A DNA stretch of 64,000 nt from Rallus limicola (lineage: Eukaryota; Chordata; Aves; Gruiformes; Rallidae): assembly GCA_022605955.1 (NCBI GenBank), contig JAKCOZ010000327.1, positions 124,001 through 188,000 of the forward strand. The letters are read 5' to 3'. Position numbers and translations under genes: made by a program. Below the pieces are notes generated by a model. The model saw only the letters and a program-made list of their open reading frames with translations, was not told where the DNA came from and did no database searches. Below, piece after piece: positions 45,738-57,025 of the stretch (its first letter is position 1; every line of letters begins with the position of its first letter).

Positions 45738-48700
45738 TATTGCTGGACGTTTAGCATGTTTTGAACTGCAGTCTGCTAGGGCCGAGAAAAGCACCGTAGG
45801 AGGTTCCAGGCATGTTCCCTCTTTCCAGGCAAAGGAAAAGGCTGAGAGCCAAAGTGACAGGGTCTGCTCGTGTGTCCTGTTAGGAGGTTTCAGACAAGCT
45901 ATGCCTTTCAGGCCTCGCTTCTTTAGTTTGGGAGTTATTGCTGGACGTTTAGCATGTTTTGAACTGCAGTCTGCTAGGGCCGAGAAAAGCACCGTAGGAG
46001 GTTCCAGGCATGTTCCCTCTTTCCAGGCAAAGGAAAAGGCTGAGAGCCAAAGTGACAGGGTCTGCTCGTGTGTCCTGTTAGGAGGTTTCAGACGAGCTAT
46101 GCCTTTCAGGCCTAGCTTCTTTACTTTGGGAGTTATTGCTGGACGTTTAGCATGTTTTGAACTGCAGTCTGCTAGGGCCGAGAAAAGCACCGTAGGAGGT
46201 TCCAGGCATGTTCCCTCTTTCCAGGCAAAGGAAAAGGCTGAGAGCCAAAGTGACAGGGTCTGCTCGTGTGTCCTGTTAGGAGGTTTCAGACAAGCTATGC
46301 CTTTCAGGCCTCGCTTCTTTAGTTTGGGAGTTATTGCTGGACGTTTAGCATGTTTTGAACTGCAGTCTGCTAGGGCCGAGAAAAGCACCGTAGGAGGTTC
46401 CAGGCATGTTCCCTCTTTCCAGGCAAAGGAAAAGGCTGAGAGCCAAAGTGACAGGGTCTGCTCGTGTGTCCTGTTAGGAGGTTTCAGACGAGCTATGCCT
46501 TTCAGGCCTAGCTTCTTTACTTTGGGAGTTATTGCTGGACGTTTAGCATGTTTTGAACTGCAGTCTGCTAGGGCCGAGAAAAGCACCGTAGGAGGTTCCA
46601 GGCATGTTCCCTCTTTCCAGGCAAAGGAAAAGGCTGAGAGCCAAAGTGACAGGGTCTGCTCGTGTGTCCTGTTAGGAGGTTTCAGACAAGCTATGCCTTT
46701 CAGGCCTAGCTTCTTTACTTTGGGAGTTATTGCTGGACGTTTAGCATGTTTTGAACTGCAGTCTGCTAGGGCCGAGAAAAGCACCGTAGGAGGTTCCAGG
46801 CATGTTCCCTCTTTCCAGGCAAAGGAAAAGGCTGAGAGCCAAAGTGACAGGGTCTGCTCGTGTGTCCTGTTAGGAGGTTTCAGACAAGCTATGCCTTTCA
46901 GGCCTAGCTTCTTTACTTTGGGAGTTATTGCTGGACGTTTAGCATGTTTTGAACTGCAGTCTGCTAGGGCCGAGAAAAGCACCGTAGGAGGTTCCAGGCA
47001 TGTTCCCTCTTTCCAGGCAAAGGAAAAGGCTGAGAGCCAAAGTGACAGGGTCTGCTCGTGTGTCCTGTTAGGAGGTTTCAGACAAGCTATGCCTTTCAGG
47101 CCTAGCTTCTTTACTTTGGGAGTTATTGCTGGACGTTTAGCATGTTTTGAACTGCAGTCTGCTAGGGCCGAGAAAAGCACCGTAGGAGGTTCCAGGCATG
47201 TTCCCTCTTTCCAGGCAAAGGAAAAGGCTGAGAGCCAAAGTGACAGGGTCTGCTCGTGTGTCCGGTTAGGAGGTTTCAGACAAGCTATGCCTTTCAGGCC
47301 TAGATTCTTTACTTAGGGAGTTATTGCTGGACGTTTAGCATGTTTTGAACTGCAGTCTGCTAGGGCCGAGAAAAGCACCGTAGGAGGTGCCAGGCATGTT
47401 CCCTCTTTCCAGGCAAAGGAAAAGGCTGAGAGCCAAAGTGACAGGGTCTGCTCGTGTGTCCTGTTAGGAGGTTTCAGACAAGCTATGCCTTTCAGGCCTA
47501 GCTTCTTTACTTTGGGAGTTATTGCTGGACGTTTAGCATGTTTTGAACTGCAGTCTGCTAGGGCCGAGAAAAGCACCGTAGGAGGTTCCAGGCATGTTCC
47601 CTCTTTCCAGGCAAAGGAAAAGGCTGAGAGCCAAAGTGACAGGGTCTGCTCGTGTGTCCGGTTAGGAGGTTTCAGACAAGCTATGCCTTTCAGGCCTAGC
47701 TTCTTTACTTAGGGAGTTATTGCTGGACGTTTAGCATGTTTTGAACTGCAGTCTGCTAGGGCCGAGAAAAGCACCGTAGGAGGTTCCAGGCATGTTCCCT
47801 CTTTCCAGGCAAAGGAAAAGGCTGAGAGCCAAAGTGACAGGGTCTGCTCGTGTGTCCTGTTAGGAGGTTTCAGACGAGCTATGCCTTTCAGGCCTAGCTT
47901 CTTTACTTTGGGAGTTATTGCTGGACGTTTAGCATGTTTTGAACTGCAGTCTGCTAGGGCCGAGAAAAGCACCGTAGGAGGTTCCAGGCATGTTCCCTCT
48001 TTCCAGGCAAAGGAAAAGGCTGAGAGCCAAAGTGACAGGGTCTGCTCGTGTGTCCTGTTAGGAGGTTTCAGACGAGCTATGCCTTTCAGGCCTAGCTTCT
48101 TTACTTTGGGAGTTATTGCTGGACGTTTAGCATGTTTTGAACTGCAGTCTGCTAGGGCCGAGAAAAGCACCGTAGGAGGTTCCAGGCATGTTCCCTCTTT
48201 CCAGGCAAAGGAAAAGGCTGAGAGCCAAAGTGACAGGGTCTGCTCGTGTGTCCTGTTAGGAGGTTTCAGACAAGCTATGCCTTTCAGGCCTAGCTTCTTT
48301 ACTTTGGGAGTTATTGCTGGACGTTTAGCATGTTTTGAACTGCAGTCTGCTAGGGCCGAGAAAAGCACCGTAGGAGGTGCCAGGCATGTTCCCTCTTTCC
48401 AGGCAAAGGAAAAGGCTGAGAGCCAAAGTGACAGGGTCTGCTCGTGTGTCCTGTTAGGAGGTTTCAGACAAGCTATGCCTTTCAGGCCTAGCTTCTTTAC
48501 TTTGGGAGTTATTGCTGGACGTTTAGCATGTTTTGAACTGCAGTCTGCTAGGGCCGAGAAAAGCACCGTAGGAGGTTCCAGGCATGTTCCCTCTTTCCAG
48601 GCAAAGGAAAAGGCTGAGAGCCAAAGTGACAGGGTCTGCTCGTGTGTCCTGTTAGGAGGTTTCAGACAAGCTATGCCTTTCAGGCCTAGCTTCTTTACTT

Positions 48701-48905
48701 AGGGAGTTATTGCTGGACGTTTAGCATGTTTTGAACTGCAGTCTGCTAGGGCCGAGAAAAGCACCGTAGGAGGTTCCAGGCATGTTCCCTCTTTCCAGGC
48801 AAAGGAAAAGGCTGAGAGCCAAAGTGACAGGGTCTGCTCGTGTGTCCTGTTAGGAGGTTTCAGACAAGCTATGCCTTTCAGGCCTCGCTTCTTTAGTTTG
48901 GGAGT

Positions 48906-49301
48906 TATTGCTGGACGTTTAGCATGTTTTGAACTGCAGTCTGCTAGGGCCGAGAAAAGCACCGTAGGAGGTTCCAGGCATGTTCCCTCTTTCCAGGCAA
49001 AGGAAAAGGCTGAGAGCCAAAGTGACAGGGTCTGCTCGTGTGTCCTGTTAGGAGGTTTCAGACGAGCTATGCCTTTCAGGCCTAGCTTCTTTACTTTGGG
49101 AGTTATTGCTGGACGTTTAGCATGTTTTGAACTGCAGTCTGCTAGGGCCGAGAAAAGCACCGTAGGAGGTTCCAGGCATGTTCCCTCTTTCCAGGCAAAG
49201 GAAAAGGCTGAGAGCCAAAGTGACAGGGTCTGCTCGTGTGTCCTGTTAGGAGGTTTCAGACGAGCTATGCCTTTCAGGCCTAGCTTCTTTACTTTGGGAG
49301 T
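48906..49301. repeat. Single-monomer duplication distinguishing copy 3 from copy 2
   Basis: In copy 2 the CCTCGC monomer (35,818) is followed by one CAGACGAGC monomer carrying AAAAAGCTG and CTCATG. In copy 3 the matching monomer (48,886) is followed by two CAGACGAGC monomers, the first with the consensus AAAAGGCTG. The offset between copies changes from 66 to 67 monomers here. Which of the two is the added one cannot be decided. Confidence 0.8.
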
Positions 49302-50489
49302 TATTGCTGGACGTTTAGCATGTTTTGAACTGCAGTCTGCTAGGGCCGAGAAAAGCACCGTAGGAGGTTCCAGGCATGTTCCCTCTTTCCAGGCAAAGGA
49401 AAAAGCTGAGAGCCAAAGTGACAGGGTCTGCTCATGTGTCCTGTTAGGAGGTTTCAGACAAGCTATGCCTTTCAGGCCTAGCTTCTTTACCTTGGGAGTT
49501 ATTGCTGGACGTTTAGCATGTTTTGAACTGCAGTCTGCTAGGGCCGAGAAAAGCACCGTAGGAGGTTCCAGGCATGTTCCCTCTTTCCAGGCAAAGGAAA
49601 AGGCTGAGAGCCAAAGTGACAGGGTCTGCTCGTGTGTCCTGTTAGGAGGTTTCAGACAAGCTATGCCTTTCAGGCCTAGCTTCTTTACTTTGGGAGTTAT
49701 TGCTGGACGTTTAGCATGTTTTGAACTGCAGTCTGCTAGGGCCGAGAAAAGCACCGTAGGAGGTTCCAGGCATGTTCCCTCTTTCCAGGCAAAGGAAAAG
49801 GCTGAGAGCCAAAGTGACAGGGTCTGCTCGTGTGTCCTGTTAGGAGGTTTCAGACAAGCTATGCCTTTCAGGCCTAGCTTCTTTACTTTGGGAGTTATTG
49901 CTGGACGTTTAGCATGTTTTGAACTGCAGTCTGCTAGGGCCGAGAAAAGCACCGTAGGAGGTTCCAGGCATGTTCCCTCTTTCCAGGCAAAGGAAAAGGC
50001 TGAGAGCCAAAGTGACAGGGTCTGCTCGTGTGTCCTGTTAGGAGGTTTCAGACAAGCTATGCCTTTCAGGCCTCGCTTCTTTAGTTTGGGAGTTATTGCT
50101 GGACGTTTAGCATGTTTTGAACTGCAGTCTGCTAGGGCCGAGAAAAGCACCGTAGGAGGTTCCAGGCATGTTCCCTCTTTCCAGGCAAAGGAAAAGGCTG
50201 AGAGCCAAAGTGACAGGGTCTGCTCGTGTGTCCTGTTAGGAGGTTTCAGACGAGCTATGCCTTTCAGGCCTAGCTTCTTTACTTTGGGAGTTATTGCTGG
50301 ACGTTTAGCATGTTTTGAACTGCAGTCTGCTAGGGCCGAGAAAAGCACCGTAGGAGGTTCCAGGCATGTTCCCTCTTTCCAGGCAAAGGAAAAGGCTGAG
50401 AGCCAAAGTGACAGGGTCTGCTCGTGTGTCCTGTTAGGAGGTTTCAGACGAGCTATGCCTTTCAGGCCTAGCTTCTTTACTTTGGGAGT

Positions 50490-51677
50490 TATTGCTGGAC
50501 GTTTAGCATGTTTTGAACTGCAGTCTGCTAGGGCCGAGAAAAGCACCGTAGGAGGTTCCAGGCATGTTCCCTCTTTCCAGGCAAAGGAAAAAGCTGAGAG
50601 CCAAAGTGACAGGGTCTGCTTGTGTGTCCTGTTAGGAGGTTTCAGACAAGCTATGCCTTTCAGGCCTAGCTTCTTTACTTTGGGAGTTATTGCTGGACGT
50701 TTAGCATGTTTTGAACTGCAGTCTGCTAGGGCCGAGAAAAGCACCGTAGGAGGTTCCAGGCATGTTCCCTCTTTCCAGGCAAAGGAAAAGGCTGAGAGCC
50801 AAAGTGACAGGGTCTGCTCGTGTGTCCTGTTAGGAGGTTTCAGACAAGCTATGACTTTCAGGCCAAGCTTCTTTACTTTGGGAGTTATTGCTGGACGTTT
50901 AGCATGTTTTGAACTGCAGTCTGCTAGGGCCGAGAAAAGCACCGTAGGAGGTTCCAGGCATGTTCCCTCTTTCCAGGCAAAGGAAAAGGCTGAGAGCCAA
51001 AGTGACAGGGTCTGCTCGTGTGTCCTGTTAGGAGGTTTCAGACAAGCTATGCCTTTCAGGCCTCGCTTCTTTACTTTGGGAGTTATTGCTGGACGTTTAG
51101 CATGTTTTGAACTGCAGTCTGCTAGGGCCGAGAAAAGCACCGTAGGAGGTTCCAGGCATGTTCCCTCTTTCCAGGCAAAGGAAAAGGCTGAGAGCCAAAG
51201 TGACAGGGTCTGCTCGTGTGTCCTGTTAGGAGGTTTCAGACAAGCTATGCCTTTCAGGCCTCGCTCCTTTACTTTGGGAGTTATTGCTGGATGTTTCGCA
51301 TGTTTTGAACTGCAGTCTGCTAGGGCCGAGAAAAGCACCGTAGGAGGTTCCAGGCATGTTCCCTCTTTCCAGGCAAAGGAAAAGGCTGAGAGCCAAAGTG
51401 ACAGGGTCTGCTCGTGTGTCCTGTTAGGAGGTTTCAGACAAGCTATGCCTTTCAGGCCTAGCTTCTTTACTTTGGGAGTTATTGCTGGACGTTTAGCATG
51501 TTGTGACCTGCAGTCTGCTAGGGCCGAGAAAAGCACCGTAGGAGGTGCCAGGCATGTTCCCTCTTTCCAGGCAAAGGAAAAGGCTGAGAGCCAAAGTGAC
51601 AGGGTCTGCTCGTGTGTCCTGTTAGGAGGTTTCAGACAAGCTATGCCTTTCAGGCCTAGCTTCTTTACTTTGGGAGT
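50490..51677. repeat. Six-monomer marker cassette, copy of 37,224
   Basis: All six members are present, including the private HindIII change and GTGCCAGG, exactly 13,266 bp (67 monomers) after the first. It is a direct duplicate of the 37,224 cassette. Confidence 0.88.
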
Positions 51678-54600
51678 TATTGCTGGACGTTTAGCATGTT
51701 TTGAACTGCAGTCTGCTAGGGCCGAGAAAAGCACCGTAGGAGGTTCCAGGCATGTTCCCTCTTTCCAGGCAAAGGAAAAGGCTGAGAGCCAAAGTGACAG
51801 GGTCTGCTCGTGTGTCCTGTTAGGAGGTTTCAGACGAGCTATGCCTTTCAGGCCTAGCTTCTTTACTTTGGAAGTTATTGCTGGACGTTTAGCATGTTTT
51901 GAACTGCAGTCTGCTAGGGCCGAGAAAAGCACCGTAGGAGGTTCCAGGCATGTTCCCTCTTTCCAGGCAAAGGAAAAGGCTGAGAGCCAAAGTGACAGGG
52001 TCTGCTCGTGTGTCCTGTTAGGAGGTTTCAGACGAGCTATGCCTTTCAGGCCTAGCTTCTTTACTTTGGGAGTTATTGCTGGACGTTTAGCATGTTTTGA
52101 ACTGCAGTCTGCTAGGGCCGAGAAAAGCACCGTAGGAGGTTCCAGGCATGTTCCCTCTTTCCAGGCAAAGGAAAAAGCTGAGAGCCAAAGTGACAGGGTC
52201 TGCTCATGTGTCCTGTTAGGAGGTTTCAGACAAGCTATGCCTTTCAGGCCTAGCTTCTTTACCTTGGGAGTTATTGCTGGACGTTTAGCATGTTTTGAAC
52301 TGCAGTCTGCTAGGGCCGAGAAAAGCACCGTAGGAGGTTCCAGGCATGTTCCCTCTTTCCAGGCAAAGGAAAAGGCTGAGAGCCAAAGTGACAGGGTCTG
52401 CTCGTGTGTCCTGTTAGGAGGTTTCAGACAAGCTATGCCTTTCAGGCCTAGCTTCTTTACTTTGGGAGTTATTGCTGGACGTTTAGCATGTTTTGAACTG
52501 CAGTCTGCTAGGGCCGAGAAAAGCACCGTAGGAGGTTCCAGGCATGTTCCCTCTTTCCAGGCAAAGGAAAAGGCTGAGAGCCAAAGTGACAGGGTCTGCT
52601 CGTGTGTCCTGTTAGGAGGTTTCAGACAAGCTATGCCTTTCAGGCCTCGCTTCTTTAGTTTGGGAGTTATTGCTGGACGTTTAGCATATTTTGAACTGCA
52701 GTCTGCTAGGGCCGAGAAAAGCACCGTAGGAGGTTCCAGGCATGTTCCCTCTTTCCAGGCAAAGGAAAAGGCTGAGAGCCAAAGTGACAGGGTCTGCTCG
52801 TGTGTCCTGTTAGGAGGTTTCAGACGAGCTATGCCTTTCAGGCCTAGCTTCTTTACTTTGGGAGTTATTGCTGGACGTTTAGCATGTTTTGAACTGCAGT
52901 CTGCTAGGGCCGAGAAAAGCACCGTAGGAGGTTCCAGGCATGTTCCCTCTTTCCAGGCAAAGGAAAAGGCTGAGAGCCAAAGTGACAGGGTCTGCTCGTG
53001 TGTCCTGTTAGGAGGTTTCAGACAAGCTATGCCTTTCAGGCCTAGCTTCTTTACTTAGGGAGTTATTGCTGGACGTTTAGCATGTTTTGAACTGCAGTCT
53101 GCTAGGGCCGAGAAAAGCACCGTAGGAGGTTCCAGGCATGTTCCCTCTTTCCAGGCAAAGGAAAAGGCTGAGAGCCAAAGTGACAGGGTCTGCTCGTGTG
53201 TCCTGTTAGGAGGTTTCAGACAAGCTATGCCTTTCAGGCCTAGCTTCTTTACTTTGGGAGTTATTGCTGGACGTTTAGCATGTTTTGAACTGCAGTCTGC
53301 TAGGGCCGAGAAAAGCACCGTAGGAGGTTCCAGGCATGTTCCCTCTTTCCAGGCAAAGGAAAAGGCTGAGAGCCAAAGTGACAGGGTCTGCTCGTGTGTC
53401 CTGTTAGGAGGTTTCAGACGAGCTATGCCTTTCAGGCCTAGCTTCTTTACTTTGGGAGTTATTGCTGGACGTTTAGCATGTTTTGAACTGCAGTCTGCTA
53501 GGGCCGAGAAAAGCACCGTAGGAGGTTCCAGGCATGTTCCCTCTTTCCAGGCAAAGGAAAAGGCTGAGAGCCAAAGTGACAGGGTCTGCTCGTGTGTCCT
53601 GTTAGGAGGTTTCAGACGAGCTATGCCTTTCAGGCCTAGCTTCTTTACTTTGGAAGTTATTGTTGGACGTTTAGCATGTTTTGAACTGCAGTCTGCTAGG
53701 GCCGAGAAAAGCACCGTAGGAGGTTCCAGGCATGTTCCCTCTTTCCAGGCAAAGGAAAAGGCTGAGAGCCAAAGTGACAGGGTCTGCTCGTGTGTCCTGT
53801 TAGGAGGTTTCAGACGAGCTATGCCTTTCAGGCCTAGCTTCTTTACTTTGGGAGTTATTGCTGGACGTTTAGCATGTTTTGAACTGCAGTCTGCTAGGGC
53901 CGAGAAAAGCACCGTAGGAGGTTCCAGGCATGTTCCCTCTTTCCAGGCAAAGGAAAAAGCTGAGAGCCAAAGTGACAGGGTCTGCTCATGTGTCCTGTTA
54001 GGAGGTTTCAGACAAGCTATGCCTTTCAGGCCTAGCTTCTTTACCTTGGGAGTTATTGCTGGACGTTTAGCATGTTTTGAACTGCAGTCTGCTAGGGCCG
54101 AGAAAAGCACCGTAGGAGGTTCCAGGCATGTTCCCTCTTTCCAGGCAAAGGAAAAGGCTGAGATCCAAAGTGACAGGGTCTGCTCGTGTGTCCTGTTAGG
54201 AGGTTTCAGACAAGCTATGCCTTTCAGGCCTAGCTTCTTTACTTTGGGAGTTATTGCTGGACGTTTAGCATGTTTTGAACTGCAGTCTGCTAGGGCCGAG
54301 AAAAGCACCGTAGGAGGTTCCAGGCATGTTCCCTCTTTCCAGGCAAAGGAAAAGGCTGAGAGCCAAAGTGACAGGGTCTGCTCGTGTGTCCTGTTAGGAG
54401 GTTTCAGACAAGCTATGCCTTTCAGGCCTAGCTTCTTTACTTTGGGAGTTATTGCTGGACGTTTAGCATGTTTTGAACTGCAGTCTGCTAGGGCCGAGAA
54501 AAGCACCGTAGGAGGTTCCAGGCATGTTCCCTCTTTCCAGGCAAAGGAAAAGGCTGAGAGCCAAAGTGACAGGGTCTGCTCGTGTGTCCTGTTAGGAGGT

Positions 54601-54693
54601 TTCAGACAAGCTATGCCTTTCAGGCCTCGCTTCTTTAGTTTGGGAGTTATTGCTGGACGTTTAGCATGTTTTGAACTGCAGTCTGCTAGGGCC

Positions 54694-54699
54694 GAGAGA
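54694..54699. other. 2-bp GA insertion shifting the array register
   Basis: The consensus GCCGAGAAAAGC reads GCCGAGAGAAAAGC, a gain of one GA dinucleotide, probably replication slippage. The monomer 54,648-54,847 is therefore 200 bp. It is the only copy seen with this change, and downstream comparisons to earlier markers are all multiples of 198 plus 2. It ends the open plus-strand frame at 54,711. Confidence 0.93.
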
Positions 54700-55045
54700 A
54701 AAGCACCGTAGGAGGTTCCAGGCATGTTCCCTCTTTCCAGGCAAAGGAAAAGGCTGAGAGCCAAAGTGACAGGGTCTGCTCGTGTGTCCTGTTAGGAGGT
54801 TTCAGACGAGCTATGCCTTTCAGGCCTAGCTTCTTTACTTTGGGAGTTATTGCTGGACGTTTAGCATGTTTTGAACTGCAGTCTGCTAGGGCCGAGAAAA
54901 GCACCGTAGGAGGTTCCAGGCATGTTCCCTCTTTCCAGGCAAAGGAAAAGGCTGAGAGCCAAAGTGACAGGGTCTGCTCGTGTGTCCTGTTAGGAGGTTT
55001 CAGACAAGCTATGCCTTTCAGGCCTAGCTTCTTTACTTTGGGAGT

Positions 55046-56233
55046 TATTGCTGGACGTTTAGCATGTTTTGAACTGCAGTCTGCTAGGGCCGAGAAAAGC
55101 ACCGTAGGAGGTTCCAGGCATGTTCCCTCTTTCCAGGCAAAGGAAAAAGCTGAGAGCCAAAGTGACAGGGTCTGCTTGTGTGTCCTGTTAGGAGGTTTCA
55201 GACAAGCTATGCCTTTCAGGCCTAGCTTCTTTACTTTGGGAGTTATTGCTGGACGTTTAGCATGTTTTGAACTGCAGTCTGCTAGGGCCGAGAAAAGCAC
55301 CGTAGGAGGTTCCAGGCATGTTCCCTCTTTCCAGGCAAAGGAAAAGGCTGAGAGCCAAAGTGACAGGGTCTGCTCGTGTGTCCTGTTAGGAGGTTTCAGA
55401 CAAGCTATGACTTTCAGGCCTAGCTTCTTTACTTTGGGAGTTATTGCTGGACGTTTAGCATGTTTTGAACTGCAGTCTGCTAGGGCCGAGAAAAGCACCG
55501 TAGGAGGTTCCAGGCATGTTCCCTCTTTCCAGGCAAAGGAAAAGGCTGAGAGCCAAAGTGACAGGGTCTGCTCGTGTGTCCTGTTAGGAGGTTTCAGACA
55601 AGCTATGCCTTTCAGGCCTCGCTTCTTTACTTTGGGAGTTATTGCTGGACGTTTAGCATGTTTTGAACTGCAGTCTGCTAGGGCCGAGAAAAGCACCGTA
55701 GGAGGTTCCAGGCATGTTCCCTCTTTCCAGGCAAAGGAAAAGGCTGAGAGCCAAAGTGACAGGGTCTGCTCGTGTGTCCTGTTAGGAGGTTTCAGACAAG
55801 CTATGCCTTTCAGGCCTCGCTCCTTTACTTTGGGAGTTATTGCTGGATGTTTCGCATGTTTTGAACTGCAGTCTGCTAGGGCCGAGAAAAGCACCGTAGG
55901 AGGTTCCAGGCATGTTCCCTCTTTCCAGGCAAAGGAAAAGGCTGAGAGCCAAAGTGACAGGGTCTGCTCGTGTGTCCTGTTAGGAGGTTTCAGACAAGCT
56001 ATGCCTTTCAGGCCTAGCTTCTTTACTTTGGGAGTTATTGCTGGACGTTTAGCATGTTGTGACCTGCAGTCTGCTAGGGCCGAGAAAAGCACCGTAGGAG
56101 GTTCCAGGCATGTTCCCTCTTTCCAGGCAAAGGAAAAGGCTGAGAGCCAAAGTGACAGGGTCTGCTCGTGTGTCCTGTTAGGGGGTTTCAGACAAGCTAT
56201 GCCTTTCAGGCCTAGCTTCTTTACTTTGGGAGT
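55046..56233. repeat. Six-monomer marker cassette
   Basis: The order is CTTGTG (55,177), ATGACTTT (55,410), CCTCGCTTCTTTAC, CCTCGCTCC, GGATGTTTCGC, TGTTGTGACC, followed by TTAGGGGG near 56,180. It lies 67 monomers plus 2 bp after the 41,778 cassette. Confidence 0.87.
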
Positions 56234-57025
56234 TATTGCTGGACGTTTAGCATGTTTTGAACTGCAGTCTGCTAGGGCCGAGAAAAGCACCGTAGGAGGT
56301 TCCAGGCATGTTCCCTCTTTCCAGGCAAAGGAAAAGGCTGAGAGCCAAAGTGACAGGGTCTGCTCGTGTGTCCTGTTAGGAGGTTTCAGACAAGCTATGC
56401 CTTTCAGGCCTAGCTTCTTTACTTTGGGAGTTATTGCTGGACGTTTAGCATGTTTTGAACTGCAGTCTGCTAGGGCCGAGAAAAGCACCGTAGGAGGTTC
56501 CAGGCATGTTCCCTCTTTCCAGGCAAAGGAAAAGGCTGAGAGCCAAAGTGACAGGGTCTGCTCGTGTGTCCTGTTAGGAGGTTTCAGACAAGCTATGCCT
56601 TTCAGGCCTAGCTTCTTTACTTTGGGAGTTATTGCTGGACGTTTAGCATGTTTTGAACTGCAGTCTGCTAGGGCCGAGAAAAGCACCGTAGGAGGTTCCA
56701 GGCATGTTCCCTCTTTCCAGGCAAAGGAAAAGGCTGAGAGCCAAAGTGACAGGGTCTGCTCGTGTGTCCTGTTAGGAGGTTTCAGACAAGCTATGCCTTT
56801 CAGGCCTAGCTTCTTTACTTTGGGAGTTATTGCTGGACGTTTAGCATGTTTTGAACTGCAGTCTGCTAGGGCCGAGAAAAGCACCGTAGGAGGTTCCAGG
56901 CATGTTCCCTCTTTCCAGGCAAAGGAAAAGGCTGAGAGCCAAAGTGACAGGGTCTGCTCGTGTGTCCTGTTAGGAGGTTTCAGACAAGCTATGCCTTTCA
57001 GGCCTAGCTTCTTTACTTTGGGAGT
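55244..57025. repeat. Nine-monomer higher-order repeat, copy a (1,782 bp)
   Basis: The unit is the ATGACTTT, CCTCGCTTCTTTAC, CCTCGCTCC, GGATGTTTCGC and TGTTGTGACC members plus consensus-like monomers up to the next ATGACTTT. The next ATGACTTT variant base is exactly 1,782 bp on (55,410 to 57,192). Confidence 0.88.

Larger units (their letters stand above)
34254..47321. repeat. Giant higher-order repeat, copy 2 (66 monomers, 13,068 bp)
   Basis: The unit is bounded by two monomers that share three rare changes: GTCCGGTTAG, CCTAGATTC and CTTAGGG (A at 34,247 and 47,315), exactly 13,068 bp apart. Inside, CTTAGGG variants at 34,643, 35,633 and 39,791 reappear at 47,711, 48,701 and 53,057. GTGCCAGG variants at 34,320, 35,310 and 38,280 reappear at 47,388, 48,378 and 51,546. 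The start point of a tandem unit is arbitrary; these limits follow the marker monomers. Confidence 0.85.

Noticed and set aside
47313..47318. Telomere-like TTAGGG hexamers in CTTAGGG and TTAGGGGG variants
   Set aside because: They are isolated single hexamers produced by point changes, not tandem telomeric repeats.
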